Source: Lamellibrachia columna
Taxonomy: Eukaryota; Annelida; Polychaeta; Sabellida; Siboglinidae
Length of the DNA: 64,000 bases
Assembly (NCBI GenBank): GCA_963662155.1
Contig: OY759273.1
Location: 32,118,536 to 32,182,535 of the forward strand
Direction: 5' to 3'
Both the position numbers and the translations under genes were made by a program. The notes beneath the pieces were generated by a model, which saw nothing but the letters and a program-made list of their open reading frames with translations, ran no database searches and was not told the origin of the DNA. Below, in pieces: positions 1-14,868 of this stretch; the first letter of the stretch is position 1; each line of letters opens with the position of its first letter.

Positions 1-498
1 TATCATTATACGAACAGTGAGCGAAATGGAAACATAACATGAGGTTTTAACGTCTGAGTTATCATTATACGAACAGTGAGCGAAATGGAAACATAACATG
101 AGGTTTTAACGTCTGAGTTATCATTATACGAACAGTGAGCGAAATGGAAACATAACATGAGGTTTTAACGTCTCAGTTATCATTATACGAACAGTGAGCG
201 AAATGGAAACATAACATGAGGTTTTAACTTCTGAGTTATCATTATACGAACAGTGAGCGAAATGGAAACATAACATGAGGTTTTAACGTCTGAGTTATCA
301 TTATACGAACAGTGAGCGAAATGGAAACATAACATGAGGTTTTAACTTCTGAGTTATCATTATACGAACAGTGAGCGAAATGGAAACATAACATGAGGTT
401 TTAACTTCTGAGTTATCATTATACGAACAGTGAGCGAAATGGAAACATAACATGAGGTTTTAACGTCTGAGTTATCATTATACGAACAGTGAGCGAAA
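1..498. repeat. 59-bp minisatellite, about 8.4 copies
   Basis: The unit begins tatcattatacgaacagtga and repeats every 59 bases with only one or two substitutions per copy (cgtctg, cttctg or cgtctc near the end of the unit). The array is cut by the left edge of the window, so its true length is unknown. The near-identity of copies points to recent amplification. Stop codons occur in the unit and no coding role is visible. Confidence 0.97.
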
Positions 499-1420
499 AG
501 ACTCAACTAATCAAACGTAATCCTTCGTCACAGGCGCAACCTTCTGAACGTAAGTAACATCTCACCGTATTGGTGAAATCTGCAAACGCAGGTACGCACG
601 TACGTACACATGCACACACGCACGCAAACACACGCACACATGCGCGTCATGTCAAATCAAATAACTTCGCAGTAAACAGCCGCTCCCACATTGAGTGGTC
701 ACGTTGAATCACCGAGAGAGGACAGGACTGTGGCCACCTGTTGACGGTTTCACGTGAACCACGCATACTCCAGTGCAATGTACCTTTTTTCGTAAACGGA
801 TATCAAAAGATAGTTCCTGGAAATGCATGAATTGTACATTTCACGAAGGCCATTTTATCCACTTCCGCCATCAAGTCATAAGCACTATTGTACGACTTCC
901 TGCTTACTTCGAATCTGTCAGTGGTGTATTTTTGGCACGCGCGTAGCATTTCCACCCACAGTTTCACGGAAGCCAGATTCATCGTCTCCCACCGACATTT
1001 CATTCGATGGAAATAGTGCACATAGGTCGGGTTTATTTGCGATGTTTTTCATCTGATCATTTTCCGGTAACATATTTGGAAGTCTAAGTGTGTTCAGTGG
1101 TACAGTGTTTGCATCACGAACAGTGAGACTATCCCCAACTATGAAGAAAATGGACAATTTGTGCATCAAATGGGCGATAGTAAAATGTATTTGGCGTTGA
1201 AAATCATCGTTTATGCCCTACGATAACCCTTTGCAATAAGGATAAATGTATTTATTGAAGAAAAACAAGCCTTTTGTTTTTATCAGTAGTTAAACGCCAT
1301 CCTCATTTTCACTTCAATTGATGATTTGATGTTTGACCAAAACTACACAACAAAGTTGCACAAACGACATACCATGTCGTGGTGGCAGAGATGCCAAGTA
1401 ACGTAGCACAAAAAGCGGCA
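499..1420. other. No gene recognised
   Basis: Positions about 585-650 are a degenerate CA/CG/TA simple repeat (acgcac-type). The rest is apparently unique, with only short ORFs under 85 codons on both strands that lack recognisable domains. Confidence 0.6.
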
Positions 1421-1729
1421 GATCTACCGCTGTTTATGGTGTGAGGTCGGTTGACGAAGATCTACCGCTGTTCATGGTATGAGGTCGGTTGACGAAGATC
1501 TACCGCTGTTCATGGTGTGAGGTCGGTTGACGAAGATCTACCGCTGTTCATGGTGTGAGGTCGGTTGACGAAGATCTACCGCTGTTCATGGTATGAGGTC
1601 GGTTGACGAAGATCTACCGCTGTTCATGGTGTGAGGTCGGTTGACGAAGATCTACCGCTGTTCATGGTATGAGGTCGGTTGACGAAGTTCTACCGCTGTT
1701 CATGGTATGAGGTCGGTTGACGAAGATCT
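1421..1729. repeat. 38-bp minisatellite, 8 copies
   Basis: The unit gatctaccgctgttcatggt plus gtgaggtcggttgacgaa recurs at 1421, 1459, 1497 and so on. It ends where copy nine breaks after gatct into a GC-rich segment. Copies differ mainly at gtgtgag/gtatgag. Confidence 0.96.
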
Positions 1730-1894
1730 GGCGCCGCGGGCCTCGCGCCGCGGTCACGAAGGGGCGCGAGGAAGGGGGGTTTCCCCCCTGGCAGAATTTT
1801 GTTTACATGTTATGGCCTATTTACATATTGACATATTTGAATTCGAAATGTGTTTTAACCTTGAAATTGTGGTTTAGCGGTAGAATTTGGATCG

Positions 1895-2022
1895 AAAGCG
1901 GTAGACCGGTAGGTTATGTAACCATTGAAGAAAAAGGGGTAGTTCTACCGACAAAGCGGTAGACCGGTAGGTTATGTAACCATTGAAGAAAAAGGGGTAG
2001 TTCTACCGACAAAGCGGTAGAC
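1895..2022. repeat. 58-bp tandem duplication, 2 copies plus a partial third
   Basis: The unit starting aaagcggtagaccggtaggt occurs at 1895 and 1953, and a truncated third copy starts at 2011. Each unit carries the words gcggtag and ctaccg in opposite orientation, so it can fold on itself. It shares the word taccg with the preceding 38-bp array. Confidence 0.9.
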
Positions 2023-2740
2023 TTGACACCTCTGTTGTGGATGTCAGATGTCACATTTTTTTTACGCAATTGGATTTTTTTGCACACAAGATTAATTTCG
2101 CTCGATTTGTTTTATTTTGGCGCTGTTCAACAATTAACTTTATACATCCGAAGACGATCGACGGTGATTACATCGATATTATGTCATGCTACATTTCAAT
2201 AATAATAGCAGTGAGGCAAGTAGCCCCCGTGTCGTAAGACGCCCCCCCCTCGTGTTTACAACATTACACGGGCTTGCTGTCCGTCTCGGGTGGATGACTG
2301 CAGTGCTGCCACCTAGTGCTAATTCTGCACAAGAGCCCGTAGAGATGAAATAAACAGTTAGGAAAAACAGCGAGTCCGAGAGTAATTAAATGACGCATGT
2401 TTGATGCCTATCTCGATAACCTAAAGCAAAATTATTTTTAACATTTAGTAATAGTGTGTTTCATTTCAGTATTCGTATGTCATACAATGGAGAAAGACTG
2501 TTATTGTTATAGGGCAAGACACCCCCGGGGGCTTGCCCCACAGGAGGGGGCGTCTTGCCCCCAGGTGTGGGGCAAGACGCCCCATCTGGACAATATATTT
2601 AATTAACAATAACATTCTTTGGTGTTGTCAATCGTCGTTAATGTTTTGGTATTACATACTACAACCACACAACAATCGTATGTCGGCATAGACACCTCAA
2701 AATAATACGTTTATGAATAACTGTAGCAATTTTCCTTAAG
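2023..2740. other. No gene; GC-rich self-complementary block at 2514-2583
   Basis: Most of this stretch is AT-rich with no coding signal. Positions 2514-2583 contain alternating copies of ggggcaagacgcccc-like words in both orientations, able to form a strong hairpin. Related words appear at about 35,845-35,920 and 37,165-37,200. These may be termini of a third MITE family, but I could not define borders. Confidence 0.45.
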
Positions 2741-2993
2741 CAGCAGCGAATCCATGGAGGGGGTCTTAGACCCCCTGTGTCCGTGGCAAATATTACGATA
2801 AAGGACAACCTATATCGGCCTACATCGGAAATTGTGTCAATGTAAAGGCTGAAGTATTAGCAGCCGGCTAATATTAACCCTTCTGTAAGTAGAAATACAC
2901 GTGTATCGTCCCCCCCCCCCGGTCCGTAAGTAGAACGACATATGACTACGACTGACTGAGACCCCGCCGCCAACAAACCTAGATCTGCCCATG
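2741..2993 (-). mobile_element. 253-bp MITE with 5-bp TSD (hAT5-like)
   Basis: The right end, read on the minus strand, starts CATGGGCAGATCTAGG. The left end starts CAGCAGCGAATCC. The flanking 5-mer TTAAG is present on both sides (2736-2740 and 2994-2998), a perfect 5-bp target-site duplication. The interior matches, in reverse complement, the two ends of the element at 35560-37327, which has its own different 5-bp TSD. There is no coding capacity, so it is a non-autonomous DNA transposon. Assignment to the 5-bp-TSD group of hAT elements is by terminus and TSD length only. Confidence 0.8.
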
Positions 2994-3145
2994 TTAAGGG
3001 GGATCCTTGCTCCACCCTATCAGTAAATAATACAATTTTCCTTTGAGAAATTTATCACAGTGGAGAGAATCGGTTGTTTAGTAGAATCAAATATTGGCTG
3101 GGACGGAATAATTCCCTCTTCCAGCTGTAATAAAATGCTCCGTTT

Positions 3146-3490
3146 AAAGGCCCCTCCTCAATTCGATTAAAGGTCCCTCCTCAATTCTCTCAAAGGTCCC
3201 TCCTCAATTGGATTAAAGGTCCCTCCTCAATTCGATTAAAGGTCCCTCCTCAATTCGATTAAAGGTCCCTCCTCAATTCTCTCAAAGGTCCCTCCTCAAT
3301 TCGATTAAAGATCCCTCCTCGATTCGATTATAGGTCTCTCCTGAATTCTCTTAAAGGTCCCTCCTCAATTCGATTAAAGGTCCCTCCTCAATTCGATTAA
3401 AGGTCCCTCCTCAATTCGATTAAAGGTCCCTCCTCAATTGTCTCAAAGGTCACTCCTCAGTTCGATTAAAGGTATCTCCTCAATTCGATT
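3146..3490. repeat. 23-bp minisatellite, 15 copies
   Basis: The unit aaaggtccctcctcaattcg plus att repeats 15 times without length change (345 bp). Variants carry ctctc or gtctc in place of cgatt. The copies are pyrimidine-rich on the plus strand. Nothing suggests coding. Confidence 0.95.
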
Positions 3491-4357
3491 TTGCCTGGCC
3501 AATAACATTTAAAATTCATTTTGCGAAAAATCAAACCTACCTGGTATCCACTGCAACATGCTAGCTCGTTTGTGCAACTTTAATATATAGTTTTTGTGAA
3601 ATCATCAGTCAAACTATTAAATTACTTAATGCTTGGTCAAACATTAATTGAAGTGAAAACTCACGAATTCCACCCTCTGTAAAATGTCGTAAGTTTGTCA
3701 CGTGACCGGCGAGAGGGCGGAAGTCACGCCCACGGTCGGCATTGAACCGCAAAGTGGATATCCAGTATTTTGAGCTTTACCAGATTTAACGACTAAAGTC
3801 AATTCTTTCGATGATTTGAAAAAAAATAGGCATTGTTTTTATTAAATTGAGTGCTGATGTTATTACATATTTGGATGGAAGCTAACCGGATTTGCGATCG
3901 GCTAATTAGTTAGTTGAGGATGGAATTTTAAGTGAATCAACGGCTTAATAGAATCACGTTGCTCTGGCCTGAAATTATTCTATTAAGCGGAGTCCGCTGT
4001 ATTAGGTGTCGAACTGTTGGCTGCTAGCTAGCGTTTTACAAAACGTTTTACGCACTGAAACGCAGCCATTCGGAATCACAGAGCACGTAGGATGAGATAA
4101 GTAGATGCATCTTTCAACCGCTAGGTGGCACCGCTGCGAAAAGTAGACTGCTTTTGCCGTGTATGGTACATAGAGTTACATCATTAATCACCCCCCTATA
4201 AACAAGAGCGACAAGCCAGCTCACTGCAGTGAAGCGGTCGTGGACCACTGGCCGGCATTTCATTGCACGGCAGAAACAGTTGCATCCACTGCATGACACA
4301 TATGGTAGTACTGTTTATAGTGTGAACATAGCATGTTACAAATAGTTGTCTAACATA

Positions 4358-4358
<1 letters not shown>
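3491..4358. other. No gene recognised
   Basis: AT-rich sequence with no long ORF. The words around 4160-4205 (minus strand gtgattaatgatgtaactct) recur on the plus strand at about 22,495-22,530, so a short dispersed repeat fragment is present here in opposite orientation. Confidence 0.5.
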
Positions 4359-4452
<94 letters not shown>

Positions 4453-4465
4453 GAGTAAGTAAGTT
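4359..4465. repeat. (GTAA)n microsatellite
   Basis: About 26 tandem GTAA tetranucleotides with two single-base interruptions. It lies beside sequence that looks like the end of an interspersed repeat, so it could be a retroelement tail, but no coding part of such an element was found. Confidence 0.95.
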
Positions 4466-6697
4466 AATTTATTTCCTCCTCACCATCATCATGTTCAATA
4501 TAAGGCAAACAAAAGCAATGAAGATGAGGTGGCTACCAGAGAAGTATAAACTTCTCAGGCTAGTAGCCAGTGACGATGACACCAGGAACCAATTAACTTG
4601 AAGATTTGTCAATGTCATTTGTTCTTAATGGGGCATGGCCACCAGACTGATTACTAATTTGGGTGAGGGTGTTCCCAGCAGTTGTGTTATAAGTGTGGGC
4701 AGTTGGGTTGTTCATATTGGAGTGAGCATCGTACATTAGTGTTAAACTCTCCAAGACAAAAACATTTTGGAGGCTTGCTGGAGAAAGTTGTGGGACAACG
4801 AATATGGTTATTTCCTGTGTGGCTTACAGCTGTACGAATCGACAGACGACAGGATCTAACATCTTGTTATTTTCAGTAATTTGTGTCGCAAATGTTTGTG
4901 CTGTGTTAGTGTATATGTGAATGAATGTAACAGTTTCGAAAATGTTCTGAAATATCAATATATTACAGATACGTTTGTTTTTCTTGGGGGTGCGTACATT
5001 AAGTGTTTCCCAGTAGTCACATTGATTGGGTGCAACATAAAATGTTATAGGGGTAGGATTCAGTTTTATAAATAATGTGTGCGTGCATGTATGCATATTT
5101 GTAACTCATTTTTAAAACTCCACTACATGTCAGTTCATTAATAAGATGTTTTTCTTTATTAAGCATTTAATAAGGCTCTCCCCTTTTTGATCGTCGTTTG
5201 CCTTTTCTTCGTTGTATGAACCACTATCATGTAACTCATTATGTACACATTGCAACATTCACATTCATTCTATGCATTTGATTGACAAACCATGTGAAAG
5301 GTTGCCTACTAAAACAATTGACAGCTTAAATGAGAGAGCACATTTCTTTACATGACTTTGCAAGTTGGCCAGATAACATTCGAGAAAGATCTTGATCTGC
5401 AGGTGCAAATGGCTGTGATGGAGCAGCTGGGGAATGTGTTGGAAGATGGGAAAAGAATATTTTTGGGACCTTAGAGAAGAATGTCCAACAGGGCTTAATG
5501 ACATTTTTACCATTTGCAGTCATTAGCTAATACATGTATAGAGCAATTCAGAAAGTTCAGTTTTGATCATGTTTAGTGGTGCTACTGTTATAGTTAATAT
5601 GTTATGATATTTGATATACAAGGTGCACGGATAGATTGTGCACGTAATAAGGTATTAGGTATATATAGCTATGTAGTAATAATCTCTTATTAGTACTGTA
5701 TATCTATAGATATATGATGAAGACTGGGTGCTGTACAGTATAAACACTGGGCCTCCAGTGGGTTCTTGCCGTGCAGCAGCATGAATGTCACTGGTCCATG
5801 CCGGCATCACTTTATCATGTGTCAACTGATAAGGGCTTAGCGGTCTTGTTTTACTAACGAGTGTTCTATTTATGTCTATGGTATGGTATGACCCGATAGT
5901 GTCGCCATCTTTCGGGTTCCCTCTAAGTACTGTCAGAGTACTACCCCCCCCACTATGCTCGCAGAAACCAACTTCGGCCTCCAGGTATTTAACAGCTTCC
6001 GACGCTTATGTTTCACATTGTGAACTTTTAGTTCAGCGGGTCAGCGCTACCGTAATGTTGAGTGTATGTTTAGAAAGAAGCCAGTGAAAGCATTGGTCAG
6101 AACAGTGGCGCCAAAAACTAACCGTGTGCAACTAAAATCAAGAATTCCACACCAGAATATGTTCTAATAGTGGGATATTCTATTCAATTCTCCGGTTAAC
6201 TGACATGTTAACTGACTTGTTAACCCGCGCGAGTCGCGCGACCGAAATCGAGTAAATTAGTTGTGTGTTTTGTGCAATAAAAATTCTCCAACTATCTGAA
6301 TTTGTCATTCTCAAAGTACATCTAAATTAATAATATCATATTTCATGTATTTAACGTCACAAATGGCATTCACCGAACACGTGACCGACCAATGTATCAT
6401 AAGATGAAAACCGTTATATTTCACCTTCAATGTTCACGATTTGTTGTCCTGCTCATTAATGCCGTAAAATGATCTATATATATGTAGCAAAACCTGCATA
6501 TTTGCGAAAATATTAAGAACGAAAGATCACACAGGTAAAACATTGTGTGTGTGAATATTATTTTTCACCAACTGAGATATATAAATACTAATAAATTCAG
6601 TGTTTGAATGTCCCGTAAACAATCGTTCAGTTAATCAAAGGAACTCGTTGTACATTCCGTTTAAATTGAGCATTATTTTAATTGAGCATTATTATTC
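4466..6697. other. No gene recognised
   Basis: About 2.2 kb with ORFs no longer than 90 codons and no recognisable domain. It appears to be AT-rich intergenic or intronic sequence. Confidence 0.5.
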
Positions 6698-9092
6698 CCA
6701 AATGATTTAGAAAAAAATGTTGGTAAATTGCGATCGAATGAGAGACCTAATAAAGTAGTAAAGTAAACATTAACTTTACCAACGTACCCGATGTGAAAGT
6801 ACCCGATGTGAAAGTACCCGATGTGAAAGTACCCGATGTGAAAGTACTAGCAAAAAAATCACTTATCAAACATCCACGAATGTAGTTATTTTCTGCCTGT
6901 CGGACAAAGACGGGCACAGTCGGCGATTTGAGTGTTGAACCACTCTGTGGCTTTTGTTGGCCACATTACCCATTTACGACCCGTCCGCCATTACCCAAAG
7001 AGTCCCTAGGAGATTAACGAATGCGCGTAATGAGTAAATTTATCGGCGATTTTTTATCATCACCAATTGGTAGATCAGATGGGCAATGACGCGAAGGAAT
7101 ATAGAAAGAGGCGAGTGAATGTCAATGCCTGGGAGGATATACTGCCAGACTGACCCCAAAGTTAGCGTATTAATATACAGATACTTTCTTGTGGTGATTA
7201 AATGTACGACGACCAGGACATTCACTCATATGCTTTCCACAAGGTCTGTGTTGTTTCGCCAAGCACGATCAAAACACTTACACCTGTGGCGCTGATGGTT
7301 ATCGATGTAATTGGATGTTTTCCATAAAGCGAACAAGGCCCAGCGGAGATAAGAAGTCGAGATAACGGAGACATCCGGCCTGGAACACGTCGCCATCATA
7401 AAGGCAGCTGTTGATAAAATAGTTGCGAGGTCTCAGTCGCCGATTTGATTGGTTGCCGTTATTCCAGATATTAACCCCCATTAGTGCTGTGTGCGGTCTT
7501 GACATAACCCCGACCCCCACCTCGCCCGACGGTGCCAGTTCATTCGTAACCCCGTGCACCCGCGGACCCGCTTCACCGAATCTCCGTTAACCTTCAACAA
7601 TAAATCTACTGTATGTATAGAAACAGTTCTGAATTCACATTGACGCGTACTTAAATGATTGCCCGATTGCCCTATCAACACGAACAGCTGAATAATAGGG
7701 GCTATGTTATGCATACAAATAATTAAATGGGGGGGTGGGCGGTTGGATGGGGGCTGGGAAAGCGATTACACTTAAAAGGACGTCCCTGGAGCGTGGGAAG
7801 TAGCGAGGTTGTTTCCTATATATCTGAGTCGACCAGTAGATCATTAAATGGACATAGTGACTTTGCTGACGAAAAATAATAAATAATATCTACCTTTATT
7901 CGACAACAACATATACTGCTGCTCTGCGATGCGCGCTCACATGTGGTCCATGATGGACCGCGATGACAGCTTTCAGGGCAATAGAGAACACAGCACTTAT
8001 GAAGAAGAGGGAGATCGAAAAAAGGTGGGAGGTGGAAGATTAGCCCCAAGAATAGGTGAAAGGTGGGGAGTGAGATTTGGAGGTGTTAGGCATGAATATA
8101 CATTATGTAAATCACATTACAAATTAAATAAATAGCATTACCACACATCCTGATACAGCAATCATCGTCTTATAGACTGATGCCCGTATGGCGCAATATG
8201 CATTAAATGTCATCTTGCGCGCAGCCTCCATTGACAAGGCTCCGTGGGGTGGCGCCACCATTTGTCGCTCCCACAACCGCTTCGGGGCAAACAGTACAGG
8301 ACTCGAATGTTTCTCCCAAATCTGAGCAAATTTGGCGTTTTACCATGACGTCCGTGCGTCGATGTTTTGTGGCATTTTACTGTGACGTCCACAATACGTG
8401 GAAGTTTCTTTGCGTTTTACTAGGATGTTACGTCCATGCGCGATAAGTTTGTGGCATTTTACTATGACGTCCGTGCGCTGAATTTTTGTGACGAACCAGC
8501 AAGAACGTTTCGTGGCATTATACTATGACGTCCGTGTGTGGAGATTTCGTTACATTTTACTATGACGTCCGTGCGCTGAAAATGTGTGGCGTTTTACTAT
8601 TTTAATAACTTCAGTTATTACGACGTCCGTGATGGACGTTTCGTTGTATTTTTTGATGATGTCAGTGCATTTACGTTTTGTGGCGTTTTACCGTGACATC
8701 CATGCATGGACTTTTCGAGGCGTTTTACTATGACGTCTGTGAGTTGACGTTTCGTGGCGTTTTGCTCTGACTGTGCGCGGACGTCGTAGTAACATGCAAG
8801 GGAAGGCAGTGTTGAGTTCGGTTCGTCCATGTGTTTATGGAAAGACGCCAAGCCAGACCGCGGGAACGAGAACATTTGGTCCTGCTAATAATAATATATT
8901 GTGGCAGGAATTGGGAGGTGGGAGGTCGATCCTAAAAATTGGTGAGGGTGGGAGGTTAGCCTTAAAAATAGATGGGAGGTTGGAGGGTGACTCCCGAAAC
9001 AGAGAGGAGGCGGGAGGTTGGCACCAAAACAAGTGGGAGCTGGGAGGCTGGGACAGGTTGTAGATGGTGATACCATCACACGCAAGATCCTA
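6698..9092. repeat. Composite interspersed repeat, copy 1
   Basis: Ordered blocks of this segment recur at 9358-11156, 28485-30070 and 31125-32060. The landmark words, in order, are gccatcgaatg-like, cggacaaagacgg, caattggtagat, gtttcgccaagcacgatc and agattggccccaagaatagg. A local 15-bp unit (ccgatgtgaaagtac) is present four times at 6788-6847. ORFs of 60-96 codons inside it are not conserved as proteins between copies, so it looks non-coding. It may be a non-autonomous element or a segment that spread by duplication. Confidence 0.8.
8338..8790. repeat. 37-bp minisatellite carrying TGACGTCC
   Basis: About 11 diverged units of 37 bp with the core ttttactatgacgtccgtgc recur, for example at 8518, 8555, 8592 and again at 8649, 8686, 8723, 8760. 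Most units keep tgacgtcc, a match to the CRE/ATF half-site core TGACGTC. The second tandem copy (10456-10870) lacks the unit corresponding to 8723-8759. Confidence 0.88.
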
Positions 9093-9357
9093 CAGTCAAT
9101 GGTGTTGTAATGTTCTGTACGATATGTTGAATAAACATCAATTCAATATGTATTCGAAAGTTAGAGCCTCGAAATGTGTACAGACGGTAGGTCCTATCGC
9201 TACGCCTAGAACATCACGCGCCTGCTACAGAGGTGTTGGCAAGTCGCCAAGATTGTCGACAGTGGTTTGTGTAACTGACTGTTTGAATGTATATGCTAGA
9301 CTTTCTTGCGGAGCTTAAAGGCACAATGAGTAAGATATTCACTCGCAGGCCTAACAC
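9093..9357. other. Junction segment with retroelement-tail-like end
   Basis: The words gttgaataaacatcaattca at about 9130 resemble gctgaataaacaccaattca at about 31,100 and an ATTCAATTCAA-type end at about 28,460. In all three places they directly precede the start of the composite repeat (gaaagttaga-like). A LINE-type 3' tail therefore seems fixed next to this repeat family. Confidence 0.5.
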
Positions 9358-11156
9358 AAGGTCTGTGTTGTTTCGCCAAGCACGATCAAAACACTTACAC
9401 CTGTGGCGCTGATGGTTATCGATGTAATTGGATGTTTTCCATAAAGCGAACACGGCCCAGCGGAGATAAGAAGTCGAGATAACGGAGACATCCGGCCTGG
9501 AACACGTCGCCATCATAAAGGCAGCTGTTGATAAAATAGTTGCGAGGTCTCAGTCGCCGATTTGATTGTTTGCCGTTATTCCAGATATTAACCCCCATTA
9601 GTGCTGTGTGCGGTCTTGACATAACCCCGACCCCCACCTCGCCCGACGGCGCCAGTTCATTCGTAACCCCGTGCACCCGCGGACCCGCTTCACCGAATCT
9701 CCGTTAACCTTCAACAATAAATCTACTGTATGTATAGAAACAGTTCTGAATTCACATTGACGCGTACTTAAATGATTGCCCGATTGCCCTATCAACACGA
9801 ACAGCTGAATAATAGGGGCTATGTTATGCATACAAATAATTAAATGGGGGGGGGGGGGGTGGGCGGTTGGATGGGGGCTGGGAAAGCGATTACACTTAAA
9901 AGGACGTCCCTGGAGCGTGGGAAGTAGCGAGGTTGTTTCCTATATATCTGAGTCGACCAGTAGATCATTAAATGGACATAGTGACTTTGCTGACGAAAAA
10001 TAATAAATAATATCTACCTTTATTCGACAACAACATATACTGCTGCTCTGCGATGCGCGCTCACATGTGGTCCATGATGGACCGCGATGACAGCTTTCAG
10101 GGCAATAGAGAACACAGCACTTATGAAGAAGAGGGAGATCGAAAAAAGGTGGGAGGTGGAAGATTAGCCCCAAGAATAGGTGAAAGGTGGGGAGTGAGAT
10201 TTGGAGGTGTTAGGCATGAATATACATTATGTAAATCACATTACAAATTAAATAAATAGCATTACCACACATCCTGATACAGCAATCATCGTCTTATAGA
10301 CTGATGCCCGTATGGCGCAATATGCATTAAATGTCATCTTGCGCGCAGCCTCCATTGACAAGGCTCCGTGGGGTGGCGCCACCATTTGTCGCTCCCACAA
10401 CCGCCTCGGGGCAAACAGTACAGGACTCGAATGTTTCTCCCAAATCTGAGCAAATTTGGAGTTTTACCATGACGTCCGTGCGTGGATGTTTTGTGGCATT
10501 TTACTGTGACGTCCACAATACGTGGAAGTTTCTTTGCGTTTTACTAGAATGTTACGTCCATGCGCGATAAGTTTGTGGCATTTTACTATGACGTCCGTGC
10601 GCTGAATTTTTGTGACGAACCAGCAAGAACGTTTCGTGGCATTTTACTATGACGTCCGTGTGTGGAGATTTCGTTACATTTTACTATGACGTCCGTACGC
10701 TGAAAATGTGTGGCGTTTTACTATTTTAATAACTTCAGTTATTACGACGTCCGTGATGGACGTTTCGTTGTATTTTTTTATGATGTCAGTGCATTTACGT
10801 TTTGTGACGTTTTACCGTGACATCCATGCATGGACTTTTCGAGGCGTTTTGCTATGACTGCGCGCGGACGTCGTAGTAACATGCAAGGGAAGGCAGTGTC
10901 GAGTTTGGTTCGTCCATGTGTTTATGGAAAGACGCCAAGCCAGACCGCGGGAACGAGAACATATGGTCCTGCTAATAATAATATATTGTGGCAGGAATTG
11001 GGAGGTGGGAGGTCGATCCTAAAAATTGGTGAGAGTGGGAGGTTGGCCTTAAAAATAGATGGGAGGTTGGAAGGTGATTCCCGAAACAGAGAGGAGGCGG
11101 GAGGTTGGCACCAAAACAGGAGCTGGGAGGCTGGGACAGGTTGTAGATGGTGATAC

Positions 11157-11351
11157 TGTTCTGTTTTCTTCGTAGACTAAATAGCGTTGCTCTGCTCATT
11201 TACATCTAGAAAATACACACACTCAAAACACGGCGGACATTTGCAATCTTTATTGTTGTCTCTCTGACTATCAGATAGGCGGCACTTAGAATGCTGATTG
11301 CTGATCGATTTATGATTGTAACAACGTTTACAAATAAAGTCAAACACCACA
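11157..11351 (-). repeat. Probable 3' LTR of the gypsy element
   Basis: On the minus strand this segment starts TGTGGTGTTTGAC and ends AAAACAGAACA, fitting the TG...CA rule. It follows a purine-rich GGGGAGAA tract and contains AATAAAG as a polyadenylation-like signal. Its outer edge coincides exactly with the point where the duplicated composite repeat is interrupted (after 11156), which supports the border. The opposite LTR is not found, because the element is broken at about 14,866. At about 195 bp it is short for an LTR. Confidence 0.6.
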
Positions 11352-11451
11352 GTTCTCCCCGACAGTTTCAAATAGTCTTGGGACAAGCTATGAAACGCAA
11401 ATATAGCAAGCTAGGGACTGTGGCGCAAACTAACGCTAGGAACAAAAGTCA

Positions 11452-14863
<3,412 letters not shown>

Positions 14864-14868
<5 letters not shown>

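Larger units (their letters stand above)
7241..11156. repeat. 2,117-bp tandem duplication of the composite repeat
   Basis: The block from 7241 restarts at 9358 and stays about 98-99% identical until 11156, where the LTR of the gypsy element interrupts copy two. Differences are isolated substitutions, a longer G run at 9845-9859 and loss of one 37-bp sub-unit in copy two. The near-identity indicates a recent duplication. Confidence 0.93.

Noticed and set aside
1..498. CRISPR array
   Set aside because: The 59-bp units are contiguous with no unique spacers, and the context is eukaryotic.
803..1169. Overlapping ORFs of 72-83 codons on both strands
   Set aside because: Short, mutually overlapping, without motif or splice context.
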